This document shows positions 20,238-31,364 of a stretch of 64,000 nucleotides of DNA, piece after piece. The translations under genes were made by a program, and so were the position numbers. The stretch is from Pseudomonas sp. MAG733B (GTDB lineage: Bacteria > Pseudomonadota > Gammaproteobacteria > Pseudomonadales > Pseudomonadaceae). The DNA is taken from assembly GCF_036884845.1 (NCBI RefSeq), contig NZ_CP145732.1:744001-808000 (forward strand), in the 5' to 3' direction. The notes beneath the pieces were generated by a model, which saw only the letters and a list, made by a program, of their open reading frames with translations, had not been told where the DNA came from and did not search any database. Numbering within the stretch: position 1 is the first letter of the stretch; the number at the start of each line of letters is the position of its first letter.

Positions 20238-21140
20238 ATGACCGACCTACCGGATAACGACTTCACCCAACGCTTCATCTTCGATGACAGCGACACCCGT
20301 GGCGAGATGGTTTCGCTGGAGCTCAGCTACGCCGAAGTCCTGGCCAAGCACGCCTATCCGGAACCGGTCGCACAACTGCTCGGCGAACTGATGGCGGCCG
20401 CGGCGTTGCTGGTCGGCACCTTGAAGTTCGATGGGTTGCTGATCCTTCAGGCCCGCTCCGAAGGCCCGATCCCGCTGCTGATGATCGAATGCTCCAGCGA
20501 GCGCGACATCCGTGGTCTGGCCCGTTACGAGGCCGACCGCATCGCCCCTGACGCCAACCTGTCCGACTTGATGCCGGACGGTTCGCTGACCCTGACCATC
20601 GACCCGAAACAAGGCCAGCGCTATCAGGGCGTGGTTGATCTGGACGGCGAAACGCTGTCTGACTGCTTCACCAACTACTTCGTCATGTCGCAGCAGATCG
20701 GCACGCGCATCAAGCTCTGCGCCGATGGCCGTCGCGCCCGTGGCCTGTTGCTGCAACAGCTGCCTGCCGATCGCCTGAAAGACGAAGAAGAACGCGCCGC
20801 CAGCTGGCAGCACCTCACCGCGCTGGCCACTACCCTGACTGCCGATGAGTTGCTGGGCCTGGACAACGAAACCGTGCTGCATCGTCTCTACCACGAAGAG
20901 CAAGTGCGTCTGTTCGATGTGCAAAAACTGCGCTTCCGTTGCAGCTGCTCGCGCGAACGTTCGGCCAATGCACTGGTCAGTTTGGGTATGGAAGACGCGC
21001 AAAACCTGGTGGTTGAACACGGTGGCAAAATCGAGATCGACTGCCAGTTCTGCAACCAGCAGTACCTGTTCGACGCCGCCGACGTCACTCAATTGTTCGC
21101 CGGCGCGGGTGTCGAGACGCCGTCAGATACCCGTCACTAA
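20238..21140 (+). CDS. hslO: Hsp33 redox-regulated chaperone
   Basis: 300 residues. The zinc/redox switch cysteines are present: Cys235-x-Cys237 (FRCSCSRER) and Cys269-x2-Cys272 (CQFC). Oxidation releases zinc and activates holdase activity in the cytoplasm. It stands 165 bp after hslR. Confidence 0.96.
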   Translation: MTDLPDNDFTQRFIFDDSDTRGEMVSLELSYAEVLAKHAYPEPVAQLLGELMAAAALLVGTLKFDGLLILQARSEGPIPLLMIECSSERDIRGLARYEADRIAPDANLSDLMPDGSLTLTIDPKQGQRYQGVVDLDGETLSDCFTNYFVMSQQIGTRIKLCADGRRARGLLLQQLPADRLKDEEERAASWQHLTALATTLTADELLGLDNETVLHRLYHEEQVRLFDVQKLRFRCSCSRERSANALVSLGMEDAQNLVVEHGGKIEIDCQFCNQQYLFDAADVTQLFAGAGVETPSDTRH

Positions 21141-22862
<1,722 letters not shown>

Positions 22863-22881
22863 GTGTTGGTTTGATGCAATG

Positions 22882-22911
22882 AAAAAGCCGCCCTTCGGGG
22901 CGGTTTTTTTG
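22882..22911 (+). terminator. Rho-independent terminator of pckA
   Basis: Stem CCGCCC-TTCG-GGGCGG with a following run of seven T, 20 bp after the pckA stop. An A-run on the other side also allows termination from the convergent EamA gene. Confidence 0.88.
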
Positions 22912-22922
22912 TGCGCGGCGTT

Positions 22923-23789
22923 TCAGGTTTTAAGGTGCAGGACAAACGCCCCGAACAGCACCAGCACGACCCCAAGCATCTGAACCTTGCCCAGCCGTTC
23001 CTTGAAAAACACATACCCTAGAATCGCCGCAATTCCGCCTGACAGCGTGCTAATCACCGTCACCACCGAAACCGAGCCGGCCACCGCGCCCCAGGCAAAC
23101 GATGAAAAACCGCCGAGGTTCATCAGGCTCGCGCCGGTCAGTGTCAGGCAGTTTTTCAGCGGCGGGATTTTCAGGCCGTCGTCGATCCTGAGGACGATCG
23201 CTACCAACACGATCAACCCGATCAGATACGCGAGCCAGAGCATCGTCACCGGCCCGAGTATTGGCAGTACAAAACGGCCTTGCAGCCAAAAACTGGTGCC
23301 GTAAAACACCGCCGCCAGCAGCGCAAAAGCGATGGAGCTGCTCGCCTGCGTGGTGTGGGGCACCTTCGGGTCGGAATGAATAGCGGAGAGAACCACGCCA
23401 ATCACACACAGCGCGATACACAGCAGCTGGAGCAGGCTGATCTGCTCGCCGCCGGCCCAGGACAGCAAAGTGGTCACCACACCGTAGGAGGTTACCAGCG
23501 GCGCGACAATGGAGGCTTTGCCGAGGGCGAAGGCCTTGGACAGTGCCAGCGCGCCGGACACGGTCAGCACGGCGGCAGCGACGCCAATCAACCAGACATC
23601 AAGCGGTGCGGCCATTGACCGCAGAATGAACACGGGGAAGGCGATCAGCAGCAGGCTCATGATGGCAAAGCCCAGCGCCTGACCGAAATACACGGCACGT
23701 TTGACACCCACCGCGCGGGCGTTCAAACCCACCAGAAAATCCGTACCGCCCCACAGCACGGCGGCCAGCAAGCCCATCAATACGTCCAC
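22923..23789 (-). CDS. EamA/DMT-family transporter
   Basis: 288 residues with about ten hydrophobic helices arranged as two EamA repeats. Such transporters export or import small metabolites; the substrate cannot be read from the sequence. It is convergent with pckA. Its start lies about 30 bp from the DUF1493 gene stop, so read-through from the HipBA operon is possible. Confidence 0.82.
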   Translation of the reverse strand: MDVLMGLLAAVLWGGTDFLVGLNARAVGVKRAVYFGQALGFAIMSLLLIAFPVFILRSMAAPLDVWLIGVAAAVLTVSGALALSKAFALGKASIVAPLVTSYGVVTTLLSWAGGEQISLLQLLCIALCVIGVVLSAIHSDPKVPHTTQASSSIAFALLAAVFYGTSFWLQGRFVLPILGPVTMLWLAYLIGLIVLVAIVLRIDDGLKIPPLKNCLTLTGASLMNLGGFSSFAWGAVAGSVSVVTVISTLSGGIAAILGYVFFKERLGKVQMLGVVLVLFGAFVLHLKT

Positions 23790-23820
23790 GCAATGTCCTT
23801 ATCGTTGTGCGCCGGGGACG

Positions 23821-24174
23821 TTACGGGCGTTCCAGCTCATCAGTGTCCCAGCGTTGAGCCTTGATAGCCCGGTAGAGCATGCCGATGGTCAATGGTTCCT
23901 TGTCGCCGCGACCCTTGGCTTTGCGCTTGAGAAATACATCGTAGCCGTCGGGCTGGAAATAGCGATAACTGTCGAAATCCACGAAATCGATGGTGAAGTG
24001 GTCCTCCAGGGTTTCGATCAGGTGCTGTGCGTCGGCACCGTTGCAGCCGAGGTCGAAATTGATCGAGGTGCTGAGGCTGATGGCTTTGCGTTCGGGGAGG
24101 CCGAGTTCCTCGTGGAGGAGCTGGATGAGCTGGTGGAGGGTCGGGTCGTCGGGGAGGTTGGGGGCGAGGTTCAT
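23821..24174 (-). CDS. DUF1493-like acyl-carrier-fold protein
   Basis: 117 residues starting [10 protein letters not shown]. The segment DLGCNGADAQHLIETLEDHF resembles helix II of acyl carrier proteins ([20 protein letters not shown]), but the serine that carries phosphopantetheine is replaced (NGA instead of DSL). It therefore probably cannot be charged in the usual way. The start overlaps the hipA stop by ATGA, so it is the third gene of a HipB-HipA operon. The upstream in-frame Met at 24261 lies inside hipA and is unlikely. I assign DUF1493 from this resemblance. Function unknown. Confidence 0.75.
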   Translation of the reverse strand: MNLAPNLPDDPTLHQLIQLLHEELGLPERKAISLSTSINFDLGCNGADAQHLIETLEDHFTIDFVDFDSYRYFQPDGYDVFLKRKAKGRGDKEPLTIGMLYRAIKAQRWDTDELERP

Positions 24175-25448
24175 TGTATAGGTTCCGCTAATCGAAATGC
24201 AGGCGCCATATTGTCCTGCTCGCGTTTTGATAGGCCCAATGCCCCTGCTAGCGTGGACCATTGGCTGACAACTTCTTTGAAGCTGTCGATGATGCTTTCT
24301 GCATTCGCACGATTGACCCGGAAATACCCCGCCACTTCCCGGGCAAGCTCCAGATCCAGTGCATTGTCCGTATCGGTGATGTTTAGCTTCAAGCCGTCAG
24401 CGTAGGCCACCGGGTTCATGTCATAGGCGGCAGACAATCGCCATCCCCGGCCGGGATCAAGGATGAAGCCGTGGTTACGCAGGTGGTCGTCGCTGTTGGA
24501 GACCAGGATGTTGAACACAATCCGAGACCACAACTCACGAAGGTCAGCATTGGTTTCCGAGCCGTGTTCCATCAGCACTTCGGCCAGCTCAAGATAGCTC
24601 GCGCCGACTGAGGCATCTTCACCATCAACGCGATCCGTCATGGTCATGGCCGAGGCAAAGTGCAGTCGGCCACCCCGGTTCGTTCGATCGAAGCGCTTGA
24701 CCATGAAGCAGTGATGATCACTGGCGTAGCGTCGGGCGATAGCAGTTGCGACTCGCAGGCCACAATGATTGGCCAAGGCATTCACCACCAGTTCCCAGGC
24801 GCCAATGTCATAGTCATCGCGGGTACTGGGGAACTTGGCTATCCACAAGTGACCGTGCTCGTCCGCGACGCTGGCTTTGGGGCGAGCACCACCCAGCGAA
24901 CCGCCAGGTGCGATCAGCATTCTCAGCCATTCGCGACCGTCGAGTGCGGTGTTGTCCGCATCATTTTCCAGCGCTCGGCTTGCTTGTTCGAGCGCCCGCA
25001 ACTCAATGAAAGGCGGGGCGGCCAAGCCATCGCGACCATCGAGAAAATGGCCTTGGTCATTGAGCTTGTAGCGAATCGCACCGACCCGATAAAGGTCATG
25101 TACACCTAACAGGAAATCCGATTCGTAGAGCTTGCTGCCCTTGGCTGCCAAACCGTCGCGAATATCGCGTTCCTGTCGCCGCTTCATCAGTAGCTGCCCC
25201 CAGCGATCCGGGCTTGAATCAGCGAACACGCCAAAGCGGTTTTGATGTTGTCCAGGGAACTGACGACCTTCATAGAGCCCGATGCGAGGGTCCAGCGATG
25301 TGAAGTTCAACTCAGGATCTGCCAGCGCAGCCGTGTCGTACTCAAACTCGAAGACCTCCGTGGCGCGAGCCTTTCGGGCATGCAAGAAACCGAGGCGTCT
25401 GGGACCACTCAAGGATTCCCAATCGGCATACACGGCAATCCGGGTCAT
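24171..25448 (-). CDS. HipA-family serine/threonine kinase toxin
   Basis: 425 residues. Visible motifs are the N-terminal region (RLGFLHARK), the family's flexible glycine loop [15 protein letters not shown] (about 183-197), the catalytic loop [16 protein letters not shown] (about 315-330) and the DFG-equivalent AYDMNP. Family members phosphorylate targets such as glutamyl-tRNA synthetase and can cause persistence; the target here is unknown. It overlaps hipB by 4 bp upstream and the DUF1493 gene by 4 bp downstream. Confidence 0.9.
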   Translation of the reverse strand: MTRIAVYADWESLSGPRRLGFLHARKARATEVFEFEYDTAALADPELNFTSLDPRIGLYEGRQFPGQHQNRFGVFADSSPDRWGQLLMKRRQERDIRDGLAAKGSKLYESDFLLGVHDLYRVGAIRYKLNDQGHFLDGRDGLAAPPFIELRALEQASRALENDADNTALDGREWLRMLIAPGGSLGGARPKASVADEHGHLWIAKFPSTRDDYDIGAWELVVNALANHCGLRVATAIARRYASDHHCFMVKRFDRTNRGGRLHFASAMTMTDRVDGEDASVGASYLELAEVLMEHGSETNADLRELWSRIVFNILVSNSDDHLRNHGFILDPGRGWRLSAAYDMNPVAYADGLKLNITDTDNALDLELAREVAGYFRVNRANAESIIDSFKEVVSQWSTLAGALGLSKREQDNMAPAFRLAEPIQ

Positions 25449-25939
25449 TTCTCACCTGTCGTGGGCTTGGTTTTTTTCTGGGTCAACAGATTGGAAAGTG
25501 AGTGGGTGTTGAAGGGGTAGTCAGCGGACAGATCAGCTGTGTGGGCAGTACTTTCAATCACTCCAGTGTCTTTTTCAGGCATTGGAGAGGTTTTTTTCAC
25601 TGCGCTGATTCTGCGAGTTCGTCGGTTCGAGTCAGTTGTAGAAGTGGCATTGGGTTTGAGTTGTGCATCCTGCAGTTGTCGGCCCACTTCATCGATAGCC
25701 GCGAGTTTGCTCAAGTCTTTTTCAAGCCCCAGAACCTGCATGACCGACAGGTATGCCCCGATGGTCACTCCTGATCCACCAGACTCCAGAGAGCGCAATG
25801 TCATCAGTGACATGCCCGCCCGTTCAGCGACTTGTTTAGCTGTGAGCTTGCGGCGCAGGCGAGCAAGTTTCAGGCGCTCGCCGAACTCGGAAAGGAGTCT
25901 GGAAGCGGCGGGCAAGAGTGGGGCTGTCTTCTTGGCCAT
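25445..25939 (-). CDS. HipB-like XRE antitoxin
   Basis: 164 residues from the ATG at 25939 ([10 protein letters not shown]). A Cro/C1-type helix-turn-helix ([20 protein letters not shown], then [10 protein letters not shown]) lies at about 22-70, followed by an unusually long, charged C-terminal tail (about 60 residues beyond typical HipB). The tail may wrap HipA or be degraded to release it. Upstream Mets at 25957 and 26035 are possible, but 25939 has AAGGA about 10 bp ahead. It should repress its own operon through the palindrome at 26078. Confidence 0.85.
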   Translation of the reverse strand: MAKKTAPLLPAASRLLSEFGERLKLARLRRKLTAKQVAERAGMSLMTLRSLESGGSGVTIGAYLSVMQVLGLEKDLSKLAAIDEVGRQLQDAQLKPNATSTTDSNRRTRRISAVKKTSPMPEKDTGVIESTAHTADLSADYPFNTHSLSNLLTQKKTKPTTGEK

Positions 25940-26077
25940 GTGCCAATATTCCTTCATTAAGGCGCTATAACTGCCAGAATAATAGCACTTAAATGTGGTT
26001 GCGACCTGCGGCAGGGAAATTGAAGAGTGTGCCATTTCGGTGAACTTGGTTTCTCAAAGAAATACGTGCTAACTACC

Positions 26078-26116
26078 ATTATTCCAGCTGTTTAGTGTTG
26101 AAACAGCCGGAATAAT
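26078..26116. promoter_or_regulatory. HipB-type operator palindrome
   Basis: 16-bp arms ATTATTCCAGCTGTTT / AAACAGCCGGAATAAT with one mismatch and a 7-bp spacer. A third half-site (CTGCCAGAATAAT, 25971-25983, 11 of 13 bases like the right arm) lies just upstream of the hipB ATG. The ATTCC/GGAAT core resembles the TATCC-N8-GGATA operators of E. coli HipB. Confidence 0.65.
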
Positions 26117-26144
26117 TTCACTTTGGCGTGCTGGCTGAATAGCG

Positions 26145-26441
26145 TCAGGCTGGTGCTTTCCAGTTGAGCATGCGTTGCTGAGCGACTTTGAGCAGGTCGC
26201 AGCCGTCCTGGGTGAGCAGGTAGAGCGCGTGGGTGATGTGTGGGATGTCTTCGATGTCGCCTTCGAGGAAGCTTTGGCAGTGCAGGGTTCGGAGCAGTTC
26301 GCTGGACGCGCGGATGCGCTGGAGGGCGGATTCGAGGATGTCTTGGGGGTTGGCTTCTGTGTCGATGATTAGGGGTGTGGTGTCGGTGAGGCTTGTTTGC
26401 AATGGGCGGTAGCGATTTGGAAACGGATTAAGAGTTGGCAT
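26145..26441 (-). CDS. Small helical protein, paralogue A
   Basis: 98 residues, clearly homologous to the protein at 26845-27135. Shared elements are RYRPL, IDTEA-P-(D/E)IL, QRIRA(S/A)S(E/D)LL, ALYLLTQDG and DLL. It looks like the DUF3077-type small proteins found in multiple copies in Pseudomonas, but I cannot be sure of the family. No signal peptide or membrane segment. It has a weak Shine-Dalgarno and follows a highly folded leader (26514-26676). Function unknown. Confidence 0.65.
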   Translation of the reverse strand: MPTLNPFPNRYRPLQTSLTDTTPLIIDTEANPQDILESALQRIRASSELLRTLHCQSFLEGDIEDIPHITHALYLLTQDGCDLLKVAQQRMLNWKAPA

Positions 26442-26480
26442 CAGAGGTACTCGGTTTGTTGTTAAGTTACCGCCAGCACC

Positions 26481-26676
26481 GTGACCAAACGATGGGAGGC
26501 GGACTGTGCGCAGGCTTGGTCAACCGAGAACAACAAATCGGCTCGCCCGAGGGCGTCCCACACACAGCCGCCATAACAAAACACTACGAGGACATAGATG
26601 TCCGCGGCGCGAATGATGGCACACATGTGTGCGTTGTTCTCAGGTGACCAAACCTGATCGCTGAATTTGCAGCGAT
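26481..26676 (-). ncRNA. Candidate structured leader RNA upstream of paralogue A
   Basis: On the minus strand, arms 26653-26633 and 26534-26514 pair over 21 positions. Both C/T differences between the arms become G-U pairs on this strand, leaving one mismatch, whereas on the plus strand they are A-C mismatches. The arms enclose hairpins at 26619-26632 (GCACACATGTGTGC), 26590-26603 (GGACAT-AG-ATGTCC) and 26544-26555 (CGCCC-GA-GGGCG), and another hairpin lies at 26657-26676 (ATCGCTG-N6-CAGCGAT). GTTTGGTCAC occurs in the first arm and again at 26490-26481. No known RNA family recognised. Confidence 0.55.
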
Positions 26677-26813
26677 GCAGGGACAGTAAATGTTCGTAGC
26701 TAGGCAGCGATAGCCGACAAGGTGTCTTCTTTTGTAGGACGTTGCCGAAGCTTTGATAGGGCGTTGCTGACGGACTTATCCACATGGCACCGCGTTATCG
26801 TTCATCGCTGGCA

Positions 26814-26827
26814 AGCCAGCTCCCACA
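26814..26827. repeat. Single REP half
   Basis: TCGCTGGCAAGCCAGCTCCCACA resembles one arm of the GCTAGCAGGCTAGCTCCCACA family, without a partner, just downstream of paralogue B. The core is given by these coordinates and the motif begins at about 26805. Confidence 0.5.
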
Positions 26828-26844
26828 GGGAATGGGGGGGGGAC

Positions 26845-27135
26845 TTAGCCGGTGAGTTTCGGCAGGCGTTGGCGGGCGATGTCGAGCAGGTCGTTGCCAT
26901 CCTGGGTCAGCAGGTACAGGGCGCTGACGATGTTGGGGATGTCGCTGGCGTCGGCCTGTTTGAAGCACAGGCAATAGAGGGTTTCGAGCAGGTCGCTGGC
27001 GGCGCGGATGCGTTGGCGGGCGGCGTCGAGGATTTCGAAGGGGTCGGCTTCGGTGTCGATGACCAAGACCGGTGTTTCGCTGTAGCGGGTTTTGAGTGGG
27101 CGGTAGCGGTCGGTCAGTGGGTCGGGGCTGTTCAT
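26845..27135 (-). CDS. Small helical protein, paralogue B
   Basis: 96 residues starting MNSPDPLTDR; an upstream Met at 27186 would add 17 residues without similarity to paralogue A. It shares RYRPLKT, VIDTEADPFEILDAARQRIR and SALYLLTQDGNDLL with the protein at 26145-26441, so the two arose by duplication. Same orientation, separated by about 400 bp that holds the folded leader. Function unknown. Confidence 0.7.
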   Translation of the reverse strand: MNSPDPLTDRYRPLKTRYSETPVLVIDTEADPFEILDAARQRIRAASDLLETLYCLCFKQADASDIPNIVSALYLLTQDGNDLLDIARQRLPKLTG

Positions 27136-27362
27136 CGAGGGTTGTCCTGTGCGAAATCGGCAAGTGTGCCCGGCAGGCCGAGACACTGTTTTCAGCCGCG
27201 CCGCAGACTATAGAAGCGCGTGGTGTTGTGCGACAAGACGGCTGAGGTCGACAGGATTTGTAGGGGGTTTGTCGGGGTTTGAGGAAAGGGACTACAGGGT
27301 GGGTCACGGTGCCTCAGATGCTGTAGGTTATTTCGGGTTTTGTGGTGACTGTGCTGGACCCC

Positions 27363-27437
27363 ATCGCTAGCAGGCTAGCTCCCACAGGGGGTTGGTGGGC
27401 ACCGAAGATTCAGTGTGGGAGCTAGCCTGCTAGCGAT
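27363..27437. repeat. REP pair (ATCGCTAGCAGGCTAGCTCCCACA family)
   Basis: Inverted copies in the divergent gap between paralogue B and recQ. The rest of 27136-27583 holds no gene I can support. Confidence 0.85.
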
Positions 27438-27583
27438 AGCCATCTGACAGTCCCCACATCCCTCAAGTCTTCCAAGCCATCCGCTGTATCATCCCGTATC
27501 GTTTTTAGCCCCGACCTTTTCTCGACTCGCTGCATTCGCCGGCTAGGCTTTGCCCATCGCAGCAGTCAACGGAGTGACAGCTT

Positions 27584-29527
27584 ATGCACAACACCCTGGA
27601 ACAGGTTTTCGGTTATCCACAGTTTCGACCCGGTCAGGAGAAAACCGTCAGCGCCGTGCTGGCGGGGCGTTCGGCGGCGGCTATTTTTCCCACCGGTTCC
27701 GGCAAGTCCCTGTGCTATCAATTATCGGCCGTACTGCTACCGCACCTGACGCTGGTGGTCTCGCCGTTGCTGGCGTTGATGCAGGACCAATTGGCGTTCC
27801 TGCAACGCCATGGCATTGCAGCGGGTAGTATCGATTCGGCGCAGAGCCGCGATGACGCCAGCGACGTGATGGCGCGCGCCAAGTCCGGTGAGTTGAAAAT
27901 TTTGATGATCTCGGTGGAGCGCCTGAAGAACGAGCGGTTCCGCAATTTCCTGCAGCAAGTGCCGATCTCGTTGCTGGTGGTGGACGAAGCGCACTGCATC
28001 TCGGAATGGGGCCACAACTTCCGCCCGGATTACCTCAAGCTTCCGGATTACCAGCGCCAGTTCAACATCCCACAAGTCTTGCTGCTGACGGCTACCGCGA
28101 CGCCCAAGGTGATCGTCGACATGCAGGCGAAATTCGCCATCGCTCCCGATGACGTGGTGACCACCGGTTTCTATCGGCCGAACCTCAATCTATGGGTGGA
28201 GCCGGTTCGCGGAAACGACAAACGTCGACGCTTGGTCGAATGGATGAACGAGCGACCTGGCCAGCCGAGCATTGTCTACGTCACCCTGCAAAAAACCGCC
28301 GAGCACATAGCCGAACATCTGCAACGCAACGGCATTCAGGCCGAGGCCTATCACGCCGGTTTGCCCCACGATCAACGTGACGGCATCCAAAAACGTTTCA
28401 TGGGCGGACAGTCCAATTGCATCGTCGCGACCATCGCCTTCGGCATGGGCATCGACAAGAGCAACATCCGCAACGTCGTGCATTTCGACTTGCCCAAATC
28501 CATCGAAAACTACAGCCAGGAAATCGGCCGCGCCGGGCGTGACGGGCAGCCATCGGATTGCCTGGTGCTAGCCAACCGCGACAGCCTCAACGTGCTGGAA
28601 AACTTTGTGTTCGGCGATACCCCTGAGCTCGACGGTATCCGCCATGTGCTCGACGAATTGCAGGCCTGCACGCCACAGGGGGAGTGGGAATTTCTACTGG
28701 GGCCCCTGGCGGATAATAGCAACATTCGTCAGCTGCCGCTCAAGACCTTGCTGGTGCAATTGGAGCTGCGTGGAATCATCGCTCCGCGCTACGCCTACTA
28801 CGCCGAATACCGTTTCAAATACCTGGAGGAACCCGAGGTATTACTGGCCCGTTTCGAAGGCGAGCGCAGGGAATTCGTTTCGGCGATCATCCAGACCTCC
28901 AAGCGGGCGCGGAGCTGGGCCACGGTGAATTTCGACGCGTTGTACGAGCATCATCAGGCCGAGCGAAACCGGGTGGTCAAGGCGCTGGATTATTTCCAGG
29001 AGAAGGGCTGGGTCGAGCTTGAAAGCAAGCTGATGACCGAGGTCTACAGCCTGTTGCAAACGGACTTTGACGCTCAGGCACTCAGCATTGAACTTCACGC
29101 CGGTTTCACTCAACACGAACAAACCGAAATCGCGCGAATTCACGCAATGCTGGATCTGTTTGCCACTGACCGTTGCCTGGGTTATCGCCTGGCGGAGTAT
29201 TTCGGCGACAGCAACGCTCCGCAGCAGTGCGGACATTGTTCGGTGTGTCACGGGCAAGTGGCGCGGCTGCCCGAACCTCCTGCATTGCCTGCGCTTGTGG
29301 ATAAAAACTTCGAAGCGCTGTGTGGCGGGTTTATCCACAAGCATGAGCAACACACGGGTAGCGTGCCGTCGGCCGAGCGGGTAACGCGGTTTCTGTGCGG
29401 GATCAGCGTGCCGTTGTTCACCAAACTCAAGGCGCGGGCCATTTCGGGGTTTGCGGTGTTGGAGGATTATCCGTATGCCGAGGTGCGGGAGTGGGTGGAA
29501 GCGTGGCGGGTAGCATCCATCCGCTGA
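27584..29527 (+). CDS. recQ: RecQ-family ATP-dependent DNA helicase
   Basis: 647 residues. Helicase motifs are the Q-motif region (FGYPQFRPGQE), Walker A TGSGKS (about 34-39), DEAH (134-137), TATATP, and motif VI QEIGRAGRDGQPS. A zinc site follows (one Cys, then CGHCSVC near 555). There is no recognisable HRDC domain, only a different C-terminal region of about 80 residues. It unwinds DNA 3' to 5' in recombination and repair. It may be a second, divergent RecQ rather than the housekeeping one. Confidence 0.88.
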   Translation: MHNTLEQVFGYPQFRPGQEKTVSAVLAGRSAAAIFPTGSGKSLCYQLSAVLLPHLTLVVSPLLALMQDQLAFLQRHGIAAGSIDSAQSRDDASDVMARAKSGELKILMISVERLKNERFRNFLQQVPISLLVVDEAHCISEWGHNFRPDYLKLPDYQRQFNIPQVLLLTATATPKVIVDMQAKFAIAPDDVVTTGFYRPNLNLWVEPVRGNDKRRRLVEWMNERPGQPSIVYVTLQKTAEHIAEHLQRNGIQAEAYHAGLPHDQRDGIQKRFMGGQSNCIVATIAFGMGIDKSNIRNVVHFDLPKSIENYSQEIGRAGRDGQPSDCLVLANRDSLNVLENFVFGDTPELDGIRHVLDELQACTPQGEWEFLLGPLADNSNIRQLPLKTLLVQLELRGIIAPRYAYYAEYRFKYLEEPEVLLARFEGERREFVSAIIQTSKRARSWATVNFDALYEHHQAERNRVVKALDYFQEKGWVELESKLMTEVYSLLQTDFDAQALSIELHAGFTQHEQTEIARIHAMLDLFATDRCLGYRLAEYFGDSNAPQQCGHCSVCHGQVARLPEPPALPALVDKNFEALCGGFIHKHEQHTGSVPSAERVTRFLCGISVPLFTKLKARAISGFAVLEDYPYAEVREWVEAWRVASIR

Positions 29528-29617
29528 ATGTTGCTCATCACAGGAATAAATTTCAAAAAAGCGCGCGGGCTGACTATGGTGAGGGCTGTCTTTGGATCGC
29601 CAACAAGAGAACAAGAT

Positions 29618-30844
29618 ATGAGCCAGACACCGTTCAACATTCAGCGCGCAGCCGTGATCGGCGCGGGCACCATGGGCCGTGGCATTGTCATGTGCCTGGC
29701 CAACGCCGGGGTCGCGGTGCAGTGGGTTGATAACAATCCGCAGATGCTTGAGCAAGCGCTGGTCACCGTGGCGGACACCTATGCTCACAGCGTGCGCCAG
29801 GAACGTATTGATCAGGCGGAAGCCGACGCGCGTATCGCCCGAGTCTCGGCTGCCGCCAATTACGAGGCCATCCGGGATGTCGACTTGGTAATCGAAGCGG
29901 TGTACGAAAACCTCGAACTCAAGCAGTCGATCTTCCGCGAGCTGGACGGCCTGCTCAAACCCGAAGCCATTCTGGCCAGCAACACCTCGGCACTGGATAT
30001 CGACGCCATCGCCGCCGTTACCCGCCGTCCGCAACAAGTCCTGGGTCTGCACTTTTTCAGCCCTGCACACATCATGAAACTGCTGGAAATCGTCCGTGGT
30101 GCCCAGACGGCTCCGGCGGTGCTTGAGGCTGCGCTGGCGCTGGGCAAGCGCATGGGCAAGGTCAGTGTGGTGGCGGGCAATTGCGACGGTTTCATTGGCA
30201 ACCGCATGCTCAATACCTATGTATTGGAGGCGCGCAAGATGCTGCTGGAGGGTGCTTACCCCTATCAGGTGGATGCGGCGTTGCAAGGTTTCGGTTTCGC
30301 CATGGGGCCGTTCCGCATGTTCGACGTCGTCGGCGTGGACCTGCAATGGCGCGCCCGGCAACTATCGGGTGTGGGGCAGGATGCGCCTGAGGTTCAGGTG
30401 GATAACCGTCTGTGTGAGCTGGGCCGTTTCGGCCAGAAGAGCGGCAACGGTTTTTACCACTATGAGCCGGGCAGCCGTCAGGCTGAGCACGATCCTCTGG
30501 TCGATGCACTGGTGCTGGAAGTCAGCGAAGGGCTGGGTTTCCATCGTCGTGAGATCAGCCCGGAGGAGATTCTGGAGCGCTGCTTGCTGGCGCTGGTCAA
30601 TGAAGGCGCAAAAATCCTTCAGGAAGGTATCGCCGGGTCAGCCCACGACATCGATCTGGTGTATCTCAATGGCTATGGCTTCCCGGCAGACAAGGGCGGG
30701 CCAATGGCCTGGGCAGATCAACAGGGATTGGCAGACATTCATCAACGCTTGCTGGCGCTGGAGACTCGCCAGGGTGATCACTGGCAGCCGGCGCGGTTGA
30801 TTGGTGAGTTGGCAGCGGTGGGTAAGGGATTCGCTGACAAGTAA
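29618..30844 (+). CDS. 3-hydroxyacyl-CoA dehydrogenase
   Basis: NAD-dependent oxidation of 3-hydroxyacyl-CoA in the cytoplasm. 408 residues from the ATG at 29618 ([10 protein letters not shown]). Motifs are the Rossmann GAGTMGRG (about 14-21), the family signature around [15 protein letters not shown], and two C-terminal 3HCDH domains (about 190-285 and 310-400, the second with [12 protein letters not shown]). The frame is open from 29528, but those 30 residues look non-coding. A hotdog thioesterase follows 29 bp downstream, so the pair may handle one acyl-CoA pathway. It lacks the hydratase domain of FadB. Confidence 0.87.
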   Translation: MSQTPFNIQRAAVIGAGTMGRGIVMCLANAGVAVQWVDNNPQMLEQALVTVADTYAHSVRQERIDQAEADARIARVSAAANYEAIRDVDLVIEAVYENLELKQSIFRELDGLLKPEAILASNTSALDIDAIAAVTRRPQQVLGLHFFSPAHIMKLLEIVRGAQTAPAVLEAALALGKRMGKVSVVAGNCDGFIGNRMLNTYVLEARKMLLEGAYPYQVDAALQGFGFAMGPFRMFDVVGVDLQWRARQLSGVGQDAPEVQVDNRLCELGRFGQKSGNGFYHYEPGSRQAEHDPLVDALVLEVSEGLGFHRREISPEEILERCLLALVNEGAKILQEGIAGSAHDIDLVYLNGYGFPADKGGPMAWADQQGLADIHQRLLALETRQGDHWQPARLIGELAAVGKGFADK

Positions 30845-30873
30845 ACTCCACTCGAAATCATGAAAGGACCCCA

Positions 30874-31296
30874 TTGATGCCCCAACGCACCGACTACCCA
30901 CACTTCCAACCCATTACCACACGCTGGCACGACAACGATGCCTACGGTCACGTGAACAACGTGACCTACTACAGCTTTTTCGACACGGCGGTGAACACCT
31001 ACCTGATCGAAGTGGGCGGGCTGGATATCCATGACGGCGAGGTGGTGGGGTTCGTGGTGAGCTCGGCGTGCGATTACTTCGCTTCCATCGCGTTCCCGGA
31101 CCGGATCGAAATCGGATTGCGGGTAGGCAAGCTGGGCAACAGTTCGGTGCAGTATGAGTTGGCGGTGTTCAAGCAAGGGGACGATGAGGCCTGTGCTGCG
31201 GGGCGGTTCGTGCATGTATTTGTCGACCGCGGTTCCAATCTGCCGGTGTCGATCCCGAGCCAGTTGCGCGAGGCTTTGGAGCGCTTGGTGATGTAA
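30874..31296 (+). CDS. Acyl-CoA thioesterase, 4HBT family
   Basis: 140-residue single hotdog domain with the 4-hydroxybenzoyl-CoA thioesterase motif [17 protein letters not shown] (about 13-29), including the catalytic Asp. Shine-Dalgarno GAAAGGA precedes the ATG. It is probably co-transcribed with the dehydrogenase upstream and ends at a bidirectional terminator. Confidence 0.87.
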   Translation: MMPQRTDYPHFQPITTRWHDNDAYGHVNNVTYYSFFDTAVNTYLIEVGGLDIHDGEVVGFVVSSACDYFASIAFPDRIEIGLRVGKLGNSSVQYELAVFKQGDDEACAAGRFVHVFVDRGSNLPVSIPSQLREALERLVM

Positions 31297-31305
31297 GAAA
31301 CAGGC

Positions 31306-31340
31306 AAAAAAAATCGCAGCCCTCGGGCTGCGATTTTTTT
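31306..31340. terminator. Bidirectional Rho-independent terminator
   Basis: Stem TCGCAGCCC-TC-GGGCTGCGA flanked by eight A and seven T, serving the thioesterase (plus) and the glycine-zipper gene (minus). Confidence 0.88.
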
Positions 31341-31364
31341 ACCTCTCCAGCGAGACCTTTTCGG

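Noticed and set aside
26462..26785. 107-codon open frame on the minus strand over the folded leader
   Set aside because: No family features and a stop 20 bp before paralogue A. The base-pairing evidence favours RNA structure, although a translated leader cannot be fully excluded.
26795..27307. 170-codon open frame overlapping paralogue B
   Set aside because: Same-strand alternative frame, rich in Pro and Arg, typical of a shadow.
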